DNA of 64,000 nucleotides from Enterococcus hulanensis (GTDB taxonomy: Bacteria > Bacillota > Bacilli > Lactobacillales > Enterococcaceae). This document shows, piece after piece, positions 1 through 8,846 of this stretch. The notes beneath the pieces are model-generated. The model was not told the origin of the DNA and ran no database searches. It was given only the letters and a program-made list of their open reading frames with translations. Every line of letters begins with the position of its first letter. Position 1 is the stretch's first letter. The translations under genes and the position numbers were made by a program. The DNA is taken from NCBI RefSeq assembly GCF_005405485.1, contig NZ_BJED01000019.1:49821-113820 (forward strand), in the 5' to 3' direction.

Positions 1-265
1 GCAGCATAGGAATATTTTTGAAAAGAATAATGGTGTGTTTTAAATTCCGCTCACTCAAAGTATTTTCTACATCGTTTACTGATTTAACGATTAGATTTAC
101 ACCGCTTGGTGCAGCCATTTTAAATACTTCGATCATAAATTCATCCTGTGACAACTCATCATCAAAAATGATGACCTCTCTCGCGCCGACTTGACCAATC
201 CAACGAGTGACTACTTGTCCATGCAACAACCGACTATCTACTCTTACCAAACCTATTTCTGTCAT
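1..265 (-). CDS. PTS mannose/fructose/sorbose-family IIB subunit (partial, runs off left edge)
   Basis: The N-terminal 88 residues of a IIB protein are present and the rest lies outside the window. IIB subunits take phosphate from IIA and pass it to the sugar entering through IIC and IID. The protein opens with a DSRLLHGQVVTRW stretch, in which His15 is the expected phosphorylated residue, followed by the VIIFDDELSQDEF segment typical of this family. The start is the ATG at 265, preceded by a purine-rich GGGGAAGCAAG stretch. It is divergent from an RpiR regulator. Other PTS genes probably lie to the left. Confidence 0.9.
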   Translation of the reverse strand, partial: MTEIGLVRVDSRLLHGQVVTRWIGQVGAREVIIFDDELSQDEFMIEVFKMAAPSGVNLIVKSVNDVENTLSERNLKHTIILFKNIPML

Positions 266-315
266 CTTGCTTCCCCCTATTTTTTGAAAAATTTAATCAT
301 CGATGAAAGTGTGAT

Positions 316-345
316 ATACTAAAAATGAAATTTTTTTATTTTGAA
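316..345 (-). promoter_or_regulatory. Possible sigma-70 promoter of the left-edge PTS
   Basis: Read on the minus strand, TTCAAA (340-345) and TAGTAT (316-321) are separated by 18 bases and lie about 50 bases ahead of the IIB start. The boxes are reasonable but not strong. Confidence 0.4.
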
Positions 346-376
346 CACCGATTAATAAATATATTTTTATTATATA

Positions 377-419
377 GAATTTTTTCGAAAAGCAAATAAG
401 ATTAATCGAATTTTTTCGA
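377..419. promoter_or_regulatory. Direct repeat of GAATTTTTTCGA, candidate RpiR operator
   Basis: The 12-mer GAATTTTTTCGA occurs at 377-388 and again at 408-419. The 31-base offset is about three helical turns, so both copies face the same side of the DNA. The second copy sits in a TCGAA/TTCGA dyad. They lie between the divergent PTS and the rpiR-type gene, directly ahead of its ribosome site. RpiR proteins often bind such sites, but assigning these to this regulator is inference. Confidence 0.5.
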
Positions 420-440
420 TTTTAAATCAGGAGGAGAAAT

Positions 441-1274
441 ATGGTGTACTTAGAAAGCGTTATTCAAACAAACTATCCAACAATGACAAAAAAGGAAAAG
501 CGCATCGCTGATTACTTATTGAAAAGTCCAGAAGAGGCTAAAAACAAAACAATTTCTGAGATTTCTGAAATTTGTGGCGTCGCCGAATCAACTGTTTTTC
601 TTTTTTCAAAGAAGATTGGTTTGTCCGGTTTTAAAGAGTTGACTGTTCTTTTATCCAATAGTTCGAAGAAAAAAATTTTTGAAGGAATATATGAAGAAGA
701 TAGTATTCAAGCTATCGTTGAAAAAGTTTTAGAGGTTTCTACTCAGTCTTTATCTACTACTGCTAGCCTGATTGATTATGAGCAATTGCAACAAGTAGTT
801 AATGTCTTAATAAATTCAAAAAAAGTGGTTTTCTTTGGGCTCGGCGGATCCGCGCCAGTAGCTTTGGATGGATTCCACAAATTTTTGCGCTCTCCTTTAG
901 AGGTTGAATTCAACTTGGATTATCATATGCAATTACTTAAAGCCGGAAAGCTTACGAAGGAAAGTTGTGCAATCATCGTATCCCACAGCGGAGAAAATTC
1001 TGATATTCTCAGAATTGCGAATATTTTGAATAAAAACAATGTGCCTATTATCGTGATAACTAGTTTCAATAATACCTCTTTAGTTAAAGTCGCCGACTAC
1101 ACACTTATCGCTACTACTGAGGAGCTGAAATATAAAAACATGGGGATATATACAAGAAGACTGGCACAAATGCTGATTATGGATCTTTTATTTACTTTAG
1201 TCATGACTTCTGACGACACCCTGTCTATTCCTAGTCTGGAGAAAATACAAGATGCGATTCACTCAACAAAGTAA
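441..1274 (+). CDS. RpiR/MurR-family transcriptional regulator (HTH plus SIS domain)
   Basis: This is a 277-residue DNA-binding regulator. Residues 1-75 form the RpiR-type helix-turn-helix (TMTKKEKRIADYLL, then ISEICGVAESTVFLFSKKIG). Residues of about 110-245 form a SIS sugar-isomerase fold that binds phosphosugars, with the GLGGSAPVA loop and ISHSGEN-like element visible as VSHSGENSD. Length is normal for the family. A GGAGGAG ribosome site precedes the ATG. It is divergent from a PTS at the left window edge, which it probably controls in response to the imported phosphosugar. The exact effector cannot be read from the sequence. Confidence 0.92.
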   Translation: MVYLESVIQTNYPTMTKKEKRIADYLLKSPEEAKNKTISEISEICGVAESTVFLFSKKIGLSGFKELTVLLSNSSKKKIFEGIYEEDSIQAIVEKVLEVSTQSLSTTASLIDYEQLQQVVNVLINSKKVVFFGLGGSAPVALDGFHKFLRSPLEVEFNLDYHMQLLKAGKLTKESCAIIVSHSGENSDILRIANILNKNNVPIIVITSFNNTSLVKVADYTLIATTEELKYKNMGIYTRRLAQMLIMDLLFTLVMTSDDTLSIPSLEKIQDAIHSTK

Positions 1275-1427
1275 TTAATTATGGTCAGTCGCTATCTCTG
1301 AAATATTATTCTAATAAGCTTTTAAATTAATAAAAGTGGGATATAAACCCGTAAAAGTAACTGCTAATCTTAAACGGATTTGTCGTTGCTATACGTTTTT
1401 ATGCTTGTTTCATCCCTTTATTTATAC

Positions 1428-1480
1428 AAAAAAGCAGATCGTCTCATGCAAAAATCCAACATAAGATGATCTGCTTTTTC
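1428..1480. terminator. Bidirectional intrinsic terminator
   Basis: A 14-base-pair stem (1431-1444 with 1464-1477, one G-T wobble) is flanked by A and T runs on either side. It sits between the convergent rpiR-type gene and the carboxylesterase and can serve both. Confidence 0.8.
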
Positions 1481-1504
1481 TATTTTTTCAACAGTAATAG
1501 TCTA

Positions 1505-3022
1505 TTAACTTTTACGCCTCCTCTTTTGAATGCTTTTTTCCGTTCTTTCTTCGAGTATTTTTTGCAAGTCTTCAGTAAGTGCTTTTGTTTTTAAAGGGAC
1601 ACAGTCACATGGATCGTCAATATACATCATTTGGTTTGTCCCTGGCGCAAATTCTTTCCATACAGGTAAATTATCGCTATTTGGATCATGCTGAGCAGCA
1701 AAATTAGCCCAATAGTTTGCTATAGAATTACTAACTAATACATCACTTTCTCCATAATTGATAAATTCGCTTGTCAAATTTTGAAAATGATACGCATTTT
1801 CGCTAGCATGATAGGCACCATAATAATAAGGCTCTTTTCCTGGAGTGACTTTTTGAAAAATGTAGAAGTAGGTTGGAGCTGACCGATGCTCGACTAAGCA
1901 CGATGCAAAATATCTCATATTAGCAATTGTATTATCCGACCTAAAACGACCTAGAGCATAAGCAGGCGAGTACTCTAAATAAGCACCATACTTTTTGTAA
2001 ATGAATTCCTTATGATCTGGATATTTTGTCTCTACTGTTTTTTCAAACCGAGCTTTGGTGACTTTCTCCCGCTCTCCTAAGAGTATGAAAGCTTCATCCG
2101 CAGTGCAGCCTAGGATGATCGGAATATCATGGATTTTCCCAGCTAAAAAGGATTCTTCTAAGCGGGCTGGGACTAATCGACCATCGACATAAGGGCAAAA
2201 TTCTGATGCCTCATATTCCTCAGGTTTGCTTAGAAATGTCTCTGCAGGCACACTGAATAGCTCGTCCTCACCCACTCCGATTTTTTCTAGGTAGCTTTTA
2301 CACCGATTTTGTTCCTGCTCTTCATCAATATCCCACTCGTCATGATTAAACGGTGAACCGCTTTGAGTTATTGCTGCATGAAAAAGTCCTTTTGCCTCCG
2401 GGCATGTCAATAAAACATTTATTGCAGAAGAACCCGCGGATACACCAAACAGAGTTATATTTTTCGGATTTCCGCCAAAATTTTCAATATTTGTTCGAAT
2501 CCATTTCAGTGTTGCCAGCATGTCCTCAAGTCCAGCATTCGTATAATTTTTTGATTGTTCTTTTAGTTTTGGATGAGCCATAAAACCAAAGATTCCGACT
2601 CGATAATTAAAGGTCACAACAATTACATTTTGATTCTTTGCAAAATTACTTCCTTCACACCCTTCTGAAGTCGAAGAGCCATTCATATAATGTCCGCCAT
2701 ACAACCAGACCATCACCGGCAGGCTTTTTCCGGCAGAGTTGTCCGGAGCATAAACATTCAAATATAAGCAATCCTCGCTTGGAGGTGTTCTTTTTTCAGG
2801 AGGATACATCGCCCCTTCAGAACTTCCAGGCAGCTGCATCGGGCTGGCTTTAAAAGCCCCCGCGTCCAACACTTCTTCCCAAGGATCATTTTCAATAGGT
2901 GGAAGAAACCTCCGTTCCCCAATGGGGGGCTTAGCAAAAGGAATTCCTAAAAACTTGTTTACACCATTTACATTTATTCCTTTTACCTTTCCCTTTGCTG
3001 TTTCTATAATTGGGTTATTCAT
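1505..3022 (-). CDS. Type B carboxylesterase (PnbA-like)
   Basis: This is a 505-residue alpha/beta-hydrolase of the type B carboxylesterase / para-nitrobenzyl esterase family. Visible motifs are EDCLYLNVY (about 83-91), the oxyanion-hole segment WLYGGHYMNG (about 106-115), the nucleophile elbow GVSAG with Ser195, and a C-terminal GAYHASENAYHF carrying the probable catalytic His. The usual elbow is GESAG, so the Glu-to-Val change is unusual. There is no signal peptide, so it should act in the cytoplasm. It is the last gene of a sigma-54-type PTS operon, 43 bases after IIA. This suggests it removes an acyl group from the imported sugar, but the substrate is unknown. Confidence 0.88.
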   Translation of the reverse strand: MNNPIIETAKGKVKGINVNGVNKFLGIPFAKPPIGERRFLPPIENDPWEEVLDAGAFKASPMQLPGSSEGAMYPPEKRTPPSEDCLYLNVYAPDNSAGKSLPVMVWLYGGHYMNGSSTSEGCEGSNFAKNQNVIVVTFNYRVGIFGFMAHPKLKEQSKNYTNAGLEDMLATLKWIRTNIENFGGNPKNITLFGVSAGSSAINVLLTCPEAKGLFHAAITQSGSPFNHDEWDIDEEQEQNRCKSYLEKIGVGEDELFSVPAETFLSKPEEYEASEFCPYVDGRLVPARLEESFLAGKIHDIPIILGCTADEAFILLGEREKVTKARFEKTVETKYPDHKEFIYKKYGAYLEYSPAYALGRFRSDNTIANMRYFASCLVEHRSAPTYFYIFQKVTPGKEPYYYGAYHASENAYHFQNLTSEFINYGESDVLVSNSIANYWANFAAQHDPNSDNLPVWKEFAPGTNQMMYIDDPCDCVPLKTKALTEDLQKILEERTEKSIQKRRRKS

Positions 3023-3065
3023 TTATCAAGCTCCTCTCATCAGTAAAATTTCATTGATTTTTTGA

Positions 3066-3458
3066 TTATTGGAAGACCTTTTTAGTAACATCAAAAATAT
3101 TTTCTCTCGCTGTTTTAATTAGTGATTCATTATCAACTTCCTCACCCAAGGATAGCTGGTTATACAACTCAATAAACATAGGCAAGTTAAGCCCGCAGAT
3201 GATCTTGATCGATCTGTTTTGAGAAAGTCTCAATGCGGTATTGCATGGGCTTCCGCCAAACATATCCACTAGACAAACAATGTCTTTCGAGATTCCAGCA
3301 ATTTCATTTTCTATCTTTTCATAGAAAGTCTCCACAGAGTCATCTTGCGACAGTGAAACTGAGGTCACCTCTTCCACCTCGCCAATAATCATTTGGGCTG
3401 ATCTCAGCAGACTTTCCCCAAAATCCCCATGTGTTAAAACAAGAATATGTTTTTCCAT
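3066..3458 (-). CDS. PTS mannose/fructose/sorbose-family IIA subunit
   Basis: This 130-residue cytoplasmic phosphocarrier receives phosphate from HPr on His10 (ILVLTHGDFGESLL) and passes it to IIB. The DMFGGSPCNTA segment (about residues 68-78) is the family hallmark. I place the start at the ATG at 3458, which has GGAGGAG directly ahead. An upstream in-frame TTG would place this ribosome site inside the gene and is unlikely. It is the fourth PTS gene of the sigma-54 operon, between IID and the esterase. Confidence 0.93.
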   Translation of the reverse strand: MEKHILVLTHGDFGESLLRSAQMIIGEVEEVTSVSLSQDDSVETFYEKIENEIAGISKDIVCLVDMFGGSPCNTALRLSQNRSIKIICGLNLPMFIELYNQLSLGEEVDNESLIKTARENIFDVTKKVFQ

Positions 3459-3502
3459 GTTCTCCTCCAATCCAATGGTTCATGCAAACGAACGACTCTC
3501 TT

Positions 3503-4342
3503 TTAAAATAAACCAATTAATGAGCCTAATAGTGACACTGCAATGATCACTCCAATTACCAAATTATAGCTTTGACCTTTCTTGCTGAAATATAGATATA
3601 TTCCAGCAATTACCAATAGCGGCAGCATTCCTGGAAGAATCTGGTCTAATAATTCTTGAATAACAATTGGATTTGCATTACTCAGCTTAATCTTGATCGG
3701 TATGGAAAGCTTGACGTAGCTTGCTGACAAAGCGCCCATCATAATCAACCCAAGAATACTTGATCCGGTGATTACCTTATTTATCATTCCTGAGCTTAGT
3801 AGAGACTGAATAGACTCTCTGCCGACCTTGTAACCGAATTTGAAAAGATTATAACCAAGAGCCAAACTGATAAATGAAAATAGGAATGGAAAAAGTCCGC
3901 CTAAAATATTGCCCGATTGAGCCAGAGTCACTGCGATCGAAAAGATGATTGGTCGCAAAGTTCCCCAAATGATCGTATCGCCAATCCCTGCCATAGGTCC
4001 CATTAATCCTGTTTTCAAACCTGAAAACATTTCGTCGGGGAGTTCAGCTCCGCCAGCTCGCTCCTCTTCTAAAGAACAAATAACTCCTAAAATGAGTCCC
4101 CCAAAGGTTCCTTCTGAATTAAAAAATTGCAGATGACGTCTAAGTGCAGCTTTGTATTCTTCTGTCTCTCCTCCATAAAGCTCTTTTAAGGACGGCAATA
4201 GGCTAACACAAAAGGACAATGCCTGTAAGCGTTCATAGGAGTTGCTCAGTTCCGTAGTAAAAACCCACCAGAAATAAGTTTTTTTCAAGGATTTTTTGGA
4301 AAGCGTCTTTTTCTTCTCGTTTTCTACGATGTTGTTATCCAT
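3503..4342 (-). CDS. PTS mannose/fructose/sorbose-family IID subunit
   Basis: This is a 279-residue membrane subunit that forms the sugar channel with IIC. Family features are the N-terminal FWWVFTTELSNSYERLQ segment, the FNSEGTFGGLILG stretch, the GLKTGLMGPMAGIGDTI segment (about 105-121), and hydrophobic C-terminal helices. The start is the ATG at 4342, right after the IIC stop codon, with a GTGAGGG ribosome site. An earlier in-frame start would overlap IIC. The tight packing indicates translational coupling. Confidence 0.93.
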   Translation of the reverse strand: MDNNIVENEKKKTLSKKSLKKTYFWWVFTTELSNSYERLQALSFCVSLLPSLKELYGGETEEYKAALRRHLQFFNSEGTFGGLILGVICSLEEERAGGAELPDEMFSGLKTGLMGPMAGIGDTIIWGTLRPIIFSIAVTLAQSGNILGGLFPFLFSFISLALGYNLFKFGYKVGRESIQSLLSSGMINKVITGSSILGLIMMGALSASYVKLSIPIKIKLSNANPIVIQELLDQILPGMLPLLVIAGIYLYFSKKGQSYNLVIGVIIAVSLLGSLIGLF

Positions 4343-4343
4343 A

Positions 4344-5096
4344 TTAGGCACCCTCACTTTCAACTTTTCTTGAGCTAACGACTAGTATTGCGATACATAA
4401 GCCAAATACAGCGGCTGCCATGGTATTTAGTTCTAAATAAACGACCGAAAAATAGCCAATGATGAAATAAGGCAATATTGATCTTTTACCGATCGTATAA
4501 ACAACAATTGCAAAACCAAGTGCCGGCAATAGTCCTCCTGCTACTTCTAAACCATGCATGATCCATTCCGGTAAAAAATCCATCACCGTGTTTACAACAT
4601 CTGAACCAAACAATGTCACGAGAAAGACAATTGGAAATCTGAGAACAAACCCTTGGATAATCGGAAAAATAACACCTTCTCGAAAAATCCCACTACCATT
4701 TCCACTTTCTGCTAATTTATCCGCTCTATGAATAAACATAGCGTTCATTGTTCGTCTAATTTGGTCAATAAATACGCCAAGTACACCAAAAGGTACCGCT
4801 AAAACTACTGCCTGCTCCGCCGTCAATCCCGTGTTCAGTGCAATTGGAATGGCGATCACCGAAGCTAAAGCAGGATCAGATGGAATGTTTCCTCCAGGCA
4901 TGATCATTCCTAAATAAACGAGCTGGATCGTTCCGCCCAACAGTAATCCGGTTTTTAAATCCCCTGCGACCAACCCAAAAATCATCCCGATAAATAATGG
5001 CTGTCCAAAAACATCATAAAACCAATAGCCGATTTTGCAGTGTCCCATAAAATATAGTAGTCCTGCTGTTAATGCCATCCCGAAATTTGAAGTCAT
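4344..5096 (-). CDS. PTS mannose/fructose/sorbose-family IIC subunit
   Basis: This is a 250-residue polytopic membrane protein, the main sugar-conducting subunit. The segments GLVAGDLKTGLLLGGTIQL (about 39-57) and PGGNIPSDPALASVIAIP (about 67-84) match the IIC family. It lies between IIB, 19 bases upstream, and IID, whose start follows its stop immediately. Which hexose or derivative it carries cannot be told from sequence. Control by a LevR-type activator fits a fructose-, mannose- or glucose-like sugar. Confidence 0.93.
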   Translation of the reverse strand: MTSNFGMALTAGLLYFMGHCKIGYWFYDVFGQPLFIGMIFGLVAGDLKTGLLLGGTIQLVYLGMIMPGGNIPSDPALASVIAIPIALNTGLTAEQAVVLAVPFGVLGVFIDQIRRTMNAMFIHRADKLAESGNGSGIFREGVIFPIIQGFVLRFPIVFLVTLFGSDVVNTVMDFLPEWIMHGLEVAGGLLPALGFAIVVYTIGKRSILPYFIIGYFSVVYLELNTMAAAVFGLCIAILVVSSRKVESEGA

Positions 5097-5115
5097 TTTT
5101 CATCCTACCCCTTTC

Positions 5116-5604
5116 TTACTTCATCTTGTTTAGTGCAGCATCTAGTTCAACCTTAGGCTCCGTTGGTAAAACATGTAAGTATACATGAGTCCCTTTTGTT
5201 TGTATTTCCCTTAATAATTCTGCATCTTCTTTATCGAGTGAAATTTGATTTAATACATTTACTCTCCCAGGTCCGCCGCCCAATCCGCCAATCTGCAGCT
5301 CCTCAATCGGAAATCCTAATAATTGCGCTTGATAAATATCCTTAACTGCCTTAAATAGAATCAATAATTCCTCCTGACCAAACGCGTCCTCTTCCCATTG
5401 TTTTACAGCATCCTCAATTGTTTTAATCTCAACCTTGATTCCCGGCGGTGCTGCCATTACATAGATATTTCCTAAAAAACTGTCTTTCGCCAACTCATTA
5501 TTGATAATGACTATCTTTTTTGCGCCTGATTCTTTTAACCATTTTGTGATGACCTGTCCATGAATCAATCTAAAATCTGCTCGAATCAATTTTATTTTTC
5601 CCAT
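5116..5604 (-). CDS. PTS mannose/fructose/sorbose-family IIB subunit
   Basis: This 162-residue cytoplasmic phosphotransfer subunit is the first gene of the operon. The N-terminus IKLIRADFRLIHGQV places the active His at 15. The KIVIINNELAKDSF and GGLGGGPGRVNV segments are family-typical. Two starts are possible, ATG at 5613 or 5604. I prefer 5604 because homologues begin with MGKI-type sequence, though neither has ideal ribosome-site spacing. Transcription should start about 80 bases upstream at a sigma-54 promoter. Confidence 0.92.
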   Translation of the reverse strand: MGKIKLIRADFRLIHGQVITKWLKESGAKKIVIINNELAKDSFLGNIYVMAAPPGIKVEIKTIEDAVKQWEEDAFGQEELLILFKAVKDIYQAQLLGFPIEELQIGGLGGGPGRVNVLNQISLDKEDAELLREIQTKGTHVYLHVLPTEPKVELDAALNKMK

Positions 5605-5702
5605 TATCCTCATTTCCTTCCGTATTCATTTTCTCAATTGCAACAATCCGATCAATGCTCTCGTTACCATCTTCCTAAAAGTTGTCTTTGTACTTTTTAT
5701 AG

Positions 5703-5718
5703 AGCAAATTCTGTGCCA
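5703..5718 (-). promoter_or_regulatory. Sigma-54 (-24/-12) promoter of the PTS-esterase operon
   Basis: The minus strand reads TGGCACAGAATTTGCT. This has the invariant GG at -24 and GC at -12 with correct spacing for the RpoN consensus TGGCAC-N5-TTGCW. It lies between the LevR-type gene's terminator and the IIB start. The neighbouring activator has a GAFTGA-type motif, so promoter and activator fit each other. Confidence 0.88.
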
Positions 5719-5730
5719 GTTTATCAAGTC

Positions 5731-5771
5731 AAAAAAACGTGGCAAAGTCAGCATTTGACTCTGCCACGTAA
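5731..5771 (-). terminator. Terminator of the LevR-type gene
   Basis: A long stem (ACGTGGCA plus AGTCA arms) is followed on the minus strand by seven T. It separates the regulator gene from the sigma-54 promoter just downstream, so the PTS operon is transcribed independently. Confidence 0.87.
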
Positions 5772-5811
5772 AAGACCGTGTTAAAATATTATTAAGAACT
5801 TAGCTTGTGTG

Positions 5812-8553
5812 TCATTCCGTGTCAAAAAGATCCATTAAATAGCCGATTTCAACATCTGGGACTTTCAGCATAAACGTACTCTCAATTTCTTCCATTCCTT
5901 TCTTCAAAATAGCATAAGTATCCGACTTAGCTCGTATAAGAGACTCTATGTCTGGATAGTCGATACATTCATTTCGTATGACTCGTTCAATCATACTAGC
6001 ACCATGCATGACAAACATAATAAGATATCTCTCTGAATTTTCTCCCATCAATAAATCCTTTTTCATGCCATCAAAGGAATGAACAAGAGTAGTAATTGTT
6101 TTCTGCGGATTTAAAAATGTCAGTGTTTCTTCCAGAATAATTCTTAGGCCATTTTCATTCGTCATTTCAAAAGATTGCTGTCCATTGGAATCAGAATAAT
6201 AGTTTTCGATGATTTCATTTAACTGGGATAAACCATTATCCAAAAGAATTTTTTCTGATGGAATAAAAGGAACTTGAGCTATATTCAAGTCACTAATCCC
6301 AACTACCGCTATAATCCTTTTATTTTTGAAGTCCTCTATTCGATAATCGCTGCTGTTTGTCGGGAATAGTTCGATATTATATTTTGAAATCAAAGAGATT
6401 GAATTTCTTAAGAAATTAGCTAGCGTAATCGCCGCTCCCTGTCCTGTCAAACAAGTGGTTATAATTACTTCTCTTGGCTCTTTTTTTATTTTGCTCTTTT
6501 TTACATTTCCTTCAACGTAGGCATGCATGATCTCTTTCACTTCTGTATAGATTTCATCCAATTTGTAATCTGATATTAGTGTCTTTCTTAAAGCTTCTAA
6601 TACAAAGGGCGTCGACAAGAAATTAATCGTTTTCGTTGGCACTCCAGTTTTTTCCGTATATAATTCGCCGAAAGAATTCAATGACCCCATGTCTGTCATA
6701 ATCAGAATTCCGTTTCCTTCATTCACTTCATTTGCAGTGTCTTCAAATTCTAAATAAAACTCATCGACACGTTTTTCCAGCTGCATATCCAAAGCATGTG
6801 TATGGTCTGTATCGAGCAGAGAATTCGCAACCTTTGCGATATTTTTAGCGACACCGTTTCCATGTGCCATTAGTAACAGACCTACTCGCTTACTTTCATT
6901 TGCCTCGCTATTGTGTTCATCCATTGACAGAAACAACGCGAAAAGATACTCTTCCTCAGGTGAGAACTCGATACCAAGCTCAAATTCGAGATGTTTTTTC
7001 ACTAAACGCGCGACTTCCAATTCCTGCGAATATTTAGCCTTCAGCTCTTCAATATTAATATCAATGCCCGAATGTACCACTGGCTGATTGATCAACGAAT
7101 TGATATGCATCGCAAAGGCAATGTAGGTTCGCTTTGAAAAATTCTTCTGCAGCTTCCTTTCCGCAATTTTTAGAATAATATCAACCTCATAATAGATGCT
7201 TGGTTCGATGACCTTGAAAATATTTTCGTGCTCCATTCGATTATACGGAGAGGATGGATATTCTTCTAATATACTTTGTTCCAATTCTTTTTTTATTGTA
7301 CTTAGGCTTGCGTTCTTATCGAGTCGCTTGTACCACATTTGACTATTTATTAAGGTTTTTGGCATGGATGTGCCATCGATCACTAAATCTCCCTTTAACT
7401 TATCTAATAAAAAATCAATCTCTCTGTTCTTATCTGCATTCAATATGCCTTCCAATATATAACTAGGAAGAACCTTTTTAGTTACTTGGATCCTTTCCTC
7501 GTGATTCGAGATGGAATCTAAATAGCTTCGAGCACATATCAAATTGATATCTGCCTTCAATTGACCAACATTCCCCACGCATTGGTAGCCAAGTAATGAT
7601 TTTAAGACGCTTTTTTTTATCGTTATTGGTTTTTGGATTTTATCAAACTCCAAGTTGAAAAAGATGCTGATCAGCTCTAGTCTCTCATCCATTCCTCTAT
7701 CACTAATATTAGGCAGATCAATCACCATCGGTATCCGACGGAGAAAAGTTGATAATAATACAGATTCGAGCGGTTCTGTCGTAGCTCCTATGATTAATAC
7801 CTTGGAAGAATTGTAGCTATCGTTATCGCCTAATTTTCGATAATTTCCCGTATCAATCAAATGAAAAAGCATCTCTTGACCTTCAGAAGACAGACGATGG
7901 ATTTCATCTAGGAAAAGGATTCCGTTATTCGCTTTACTAACTAAACCTTCCTGATCATTCTCTGCCCCTGTAAATGAGCCTTTTTTAAACCCAAAAAGCG
8001 TAGAGAGTAATAATTGCGGATTATCCGAGTATTCAGAACAGTTGAATATAATAAAAGGAGCATCTTTACTTAATATTCCATGCGACTTTGCAAACTTGTA
8101 CATAATCTCTGCAAACATTGTTTTTCCAGTTCCAGTTTCACCTGATAAGATAGTATTTAATCCATGAGGCGGATAAATCATAGCCGCACAAGCTTTTTCG
8201 ATTGCCATTTTTAAACTGCCTTGATTGCCGATCACCTTATCAAAAGCGTTGATCGAGTTTTCCGCGCTACAGAAGTCGCTAAGTTTTTTTATACTTGTTT
8301 CTGTTACCTCCAAATTAAAAAGTTCGTTAACCTTTTTAGTAGGAAAAAATTTAACAGGTCTGCCTTCAATCTTTAAGACCTTCCCTTCGTTAACTAGCTT
8401 GTTCAATTCTTTACTACAATTCGTACGGTCAATATTGATTGCTTCAGATATTTCAGTCGTTCCAATTCCGTTAAATCCATTTTTTATATCGGCATATCCA
8501 ATATGGCTAACGCATCGTTCTAAGAAGTTGTATACTCTGTCTTTTCTGTACAT
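5812..8553 (-). CDS. LevR-type sigma-54-dependent PTS-operon activator
   Basis: This is a 913-residue regulator. An N-terminal HTH (about 1-75) precedes an AAA+ sigma-54 activation domain with Walker A GETGTGKT (138-145), the sigma-54 contact loop GSFTGA (192-197, a GAFTGA variant) and Walker B ILFLDE (212-217). A PTS-regulation domain follows (about 440-550), then a mannose IIA-like domain (GLLLMAHGNGVAKN), a IIB-like region (VIITTCLTGQGAA) and a C-terminal PRD (about 800-913). PTS components would tune it by phosphorylating its His residues. The order matches Bacillus LevR. It lies immediately upstream of its likely target, the sigma-54 promoter at 5703-5718. Confidence 0.93.
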   Translation of the reverse strand: MYRKDRVYNFLERCVSHIGYADIKNGFNGIGTTEISEAINIDRTNCSKELNKLVNEGKVLKIEGRPVKFFPTKKVNELFNLEVTETSIKKLSDFCSAENSINAFDKVIGNQGSLKMAIEKACAAMIYPPHGLNTILSGETGTGKTMFAEIMYKFAKSHGILSKDAPFIIFNCSEYSDNPQLLLSTLFGFKKGSFTGAENDQEGLVSKANNGILFLDEIHRLSSEGQEMLFHLIDTGNYRKLGDNDSYNSSKVLIIGATTEPLESVLLSTFLRRIPMVIDLPNISDRGMDERLELISIFFNLEFDKIQKPITIKKSVLKSLLGYQCVGNVGQLKADINLICARSYLDSISNHEERIQVTKKVLPSYILEGILNADKNREIDFLLDKLKGDLVIDGTSMPKTLINSQMWYKRLDKNASLSTIKKELEQSILEEYPSSPYNRMEHENIFKVIEPSIYYEVDIILKIAERKLQKNFSKRTYIAFAMHINSLINQPVVHSGIDINIEELKAKYSQELEVARLVKKHLEFELGIEFSPEEEYLFALFLSMDEHNSEANESKRVGLLLMAHGNGVAKNIAKVANSLLDTDHTHALDMQLEKRVDEFYLEFEDTANEVNEGNGILIMTDMGSLNSFGELYTEKTGVPTKTINFLSTPFVLEALRKTLISDYKLDEIYTEVKEIMHAYVEGNVKKSKIKKEPREVIITTCLTGQGAAITLANFLRNSISLISKYNIELFPTNSSDYRIEDFKNKRIIAVVGISDLNIAQVPFIPSEKILLDNGLSQLNEIIENYYSDSNGQQSFEMTNENGLRIILEETLTFLNPQKTITTLVHSFDGMKKDLLMGENSERYLIMFVMHGASMIERVIRNECIDYPDIESLIRAKSDTYAILKKGMEEIESTFMLKVPDVEIGYLMDLFDTE

Positions 8554-8757
8554 AACTATCCCCCTCCCCCCAATAGCGATAAATCCAAAATACTCAAGTT
8601 CAAATACAATTGACTAGTATCTATCCTCACCTTAGACGAACCTTATGTAATCGCTACACTTTCAGTTTATCATAAAGTACCTGCGCAAGTTTTCAAATTC
8701 AAGGTGACGCAAATTGCCTATATTTAGAAAGAAATCGATCCTAATAGCACTAAAATA

Positions 8758-8805
8758 CAAAAAGATCATCCTAATTTTCCATTTAGAAAATCAGATGATC
8801 TTTTC
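8758..8805 (-). terminator. Terminator of the LPXTG surface-protein gene
   Basis: The AAAGATCATC/GATGATCTTT stem, extended by an A/T-rich inner part, ends in a T run on the minus strand. It lies about 40 bases past the surface-protein stop codon. The remainder of 8554-8846 is A/T-rich and should hold the LevR-type gene's promoter, which I could not pinpoint. Confidence 0.7.
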
Positions 8806-8846
8806 GTCGTTTATAAATAAAACATGATGTTAGCGTCGTTCATTTT

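Noticed and set aside
341..373. TTGAAC with TATTAT as a promoter of the RpiR gene
   Set aside because: The spacing is 21 bases, too long for a sigma-70 promoter.
8225..8617. 130-codon plus-strand open frame
   Set aside because: It lies opposite the N-terminal region of the LevR-type activator, has no family match or ribosome site, and is a shadow of that gene.
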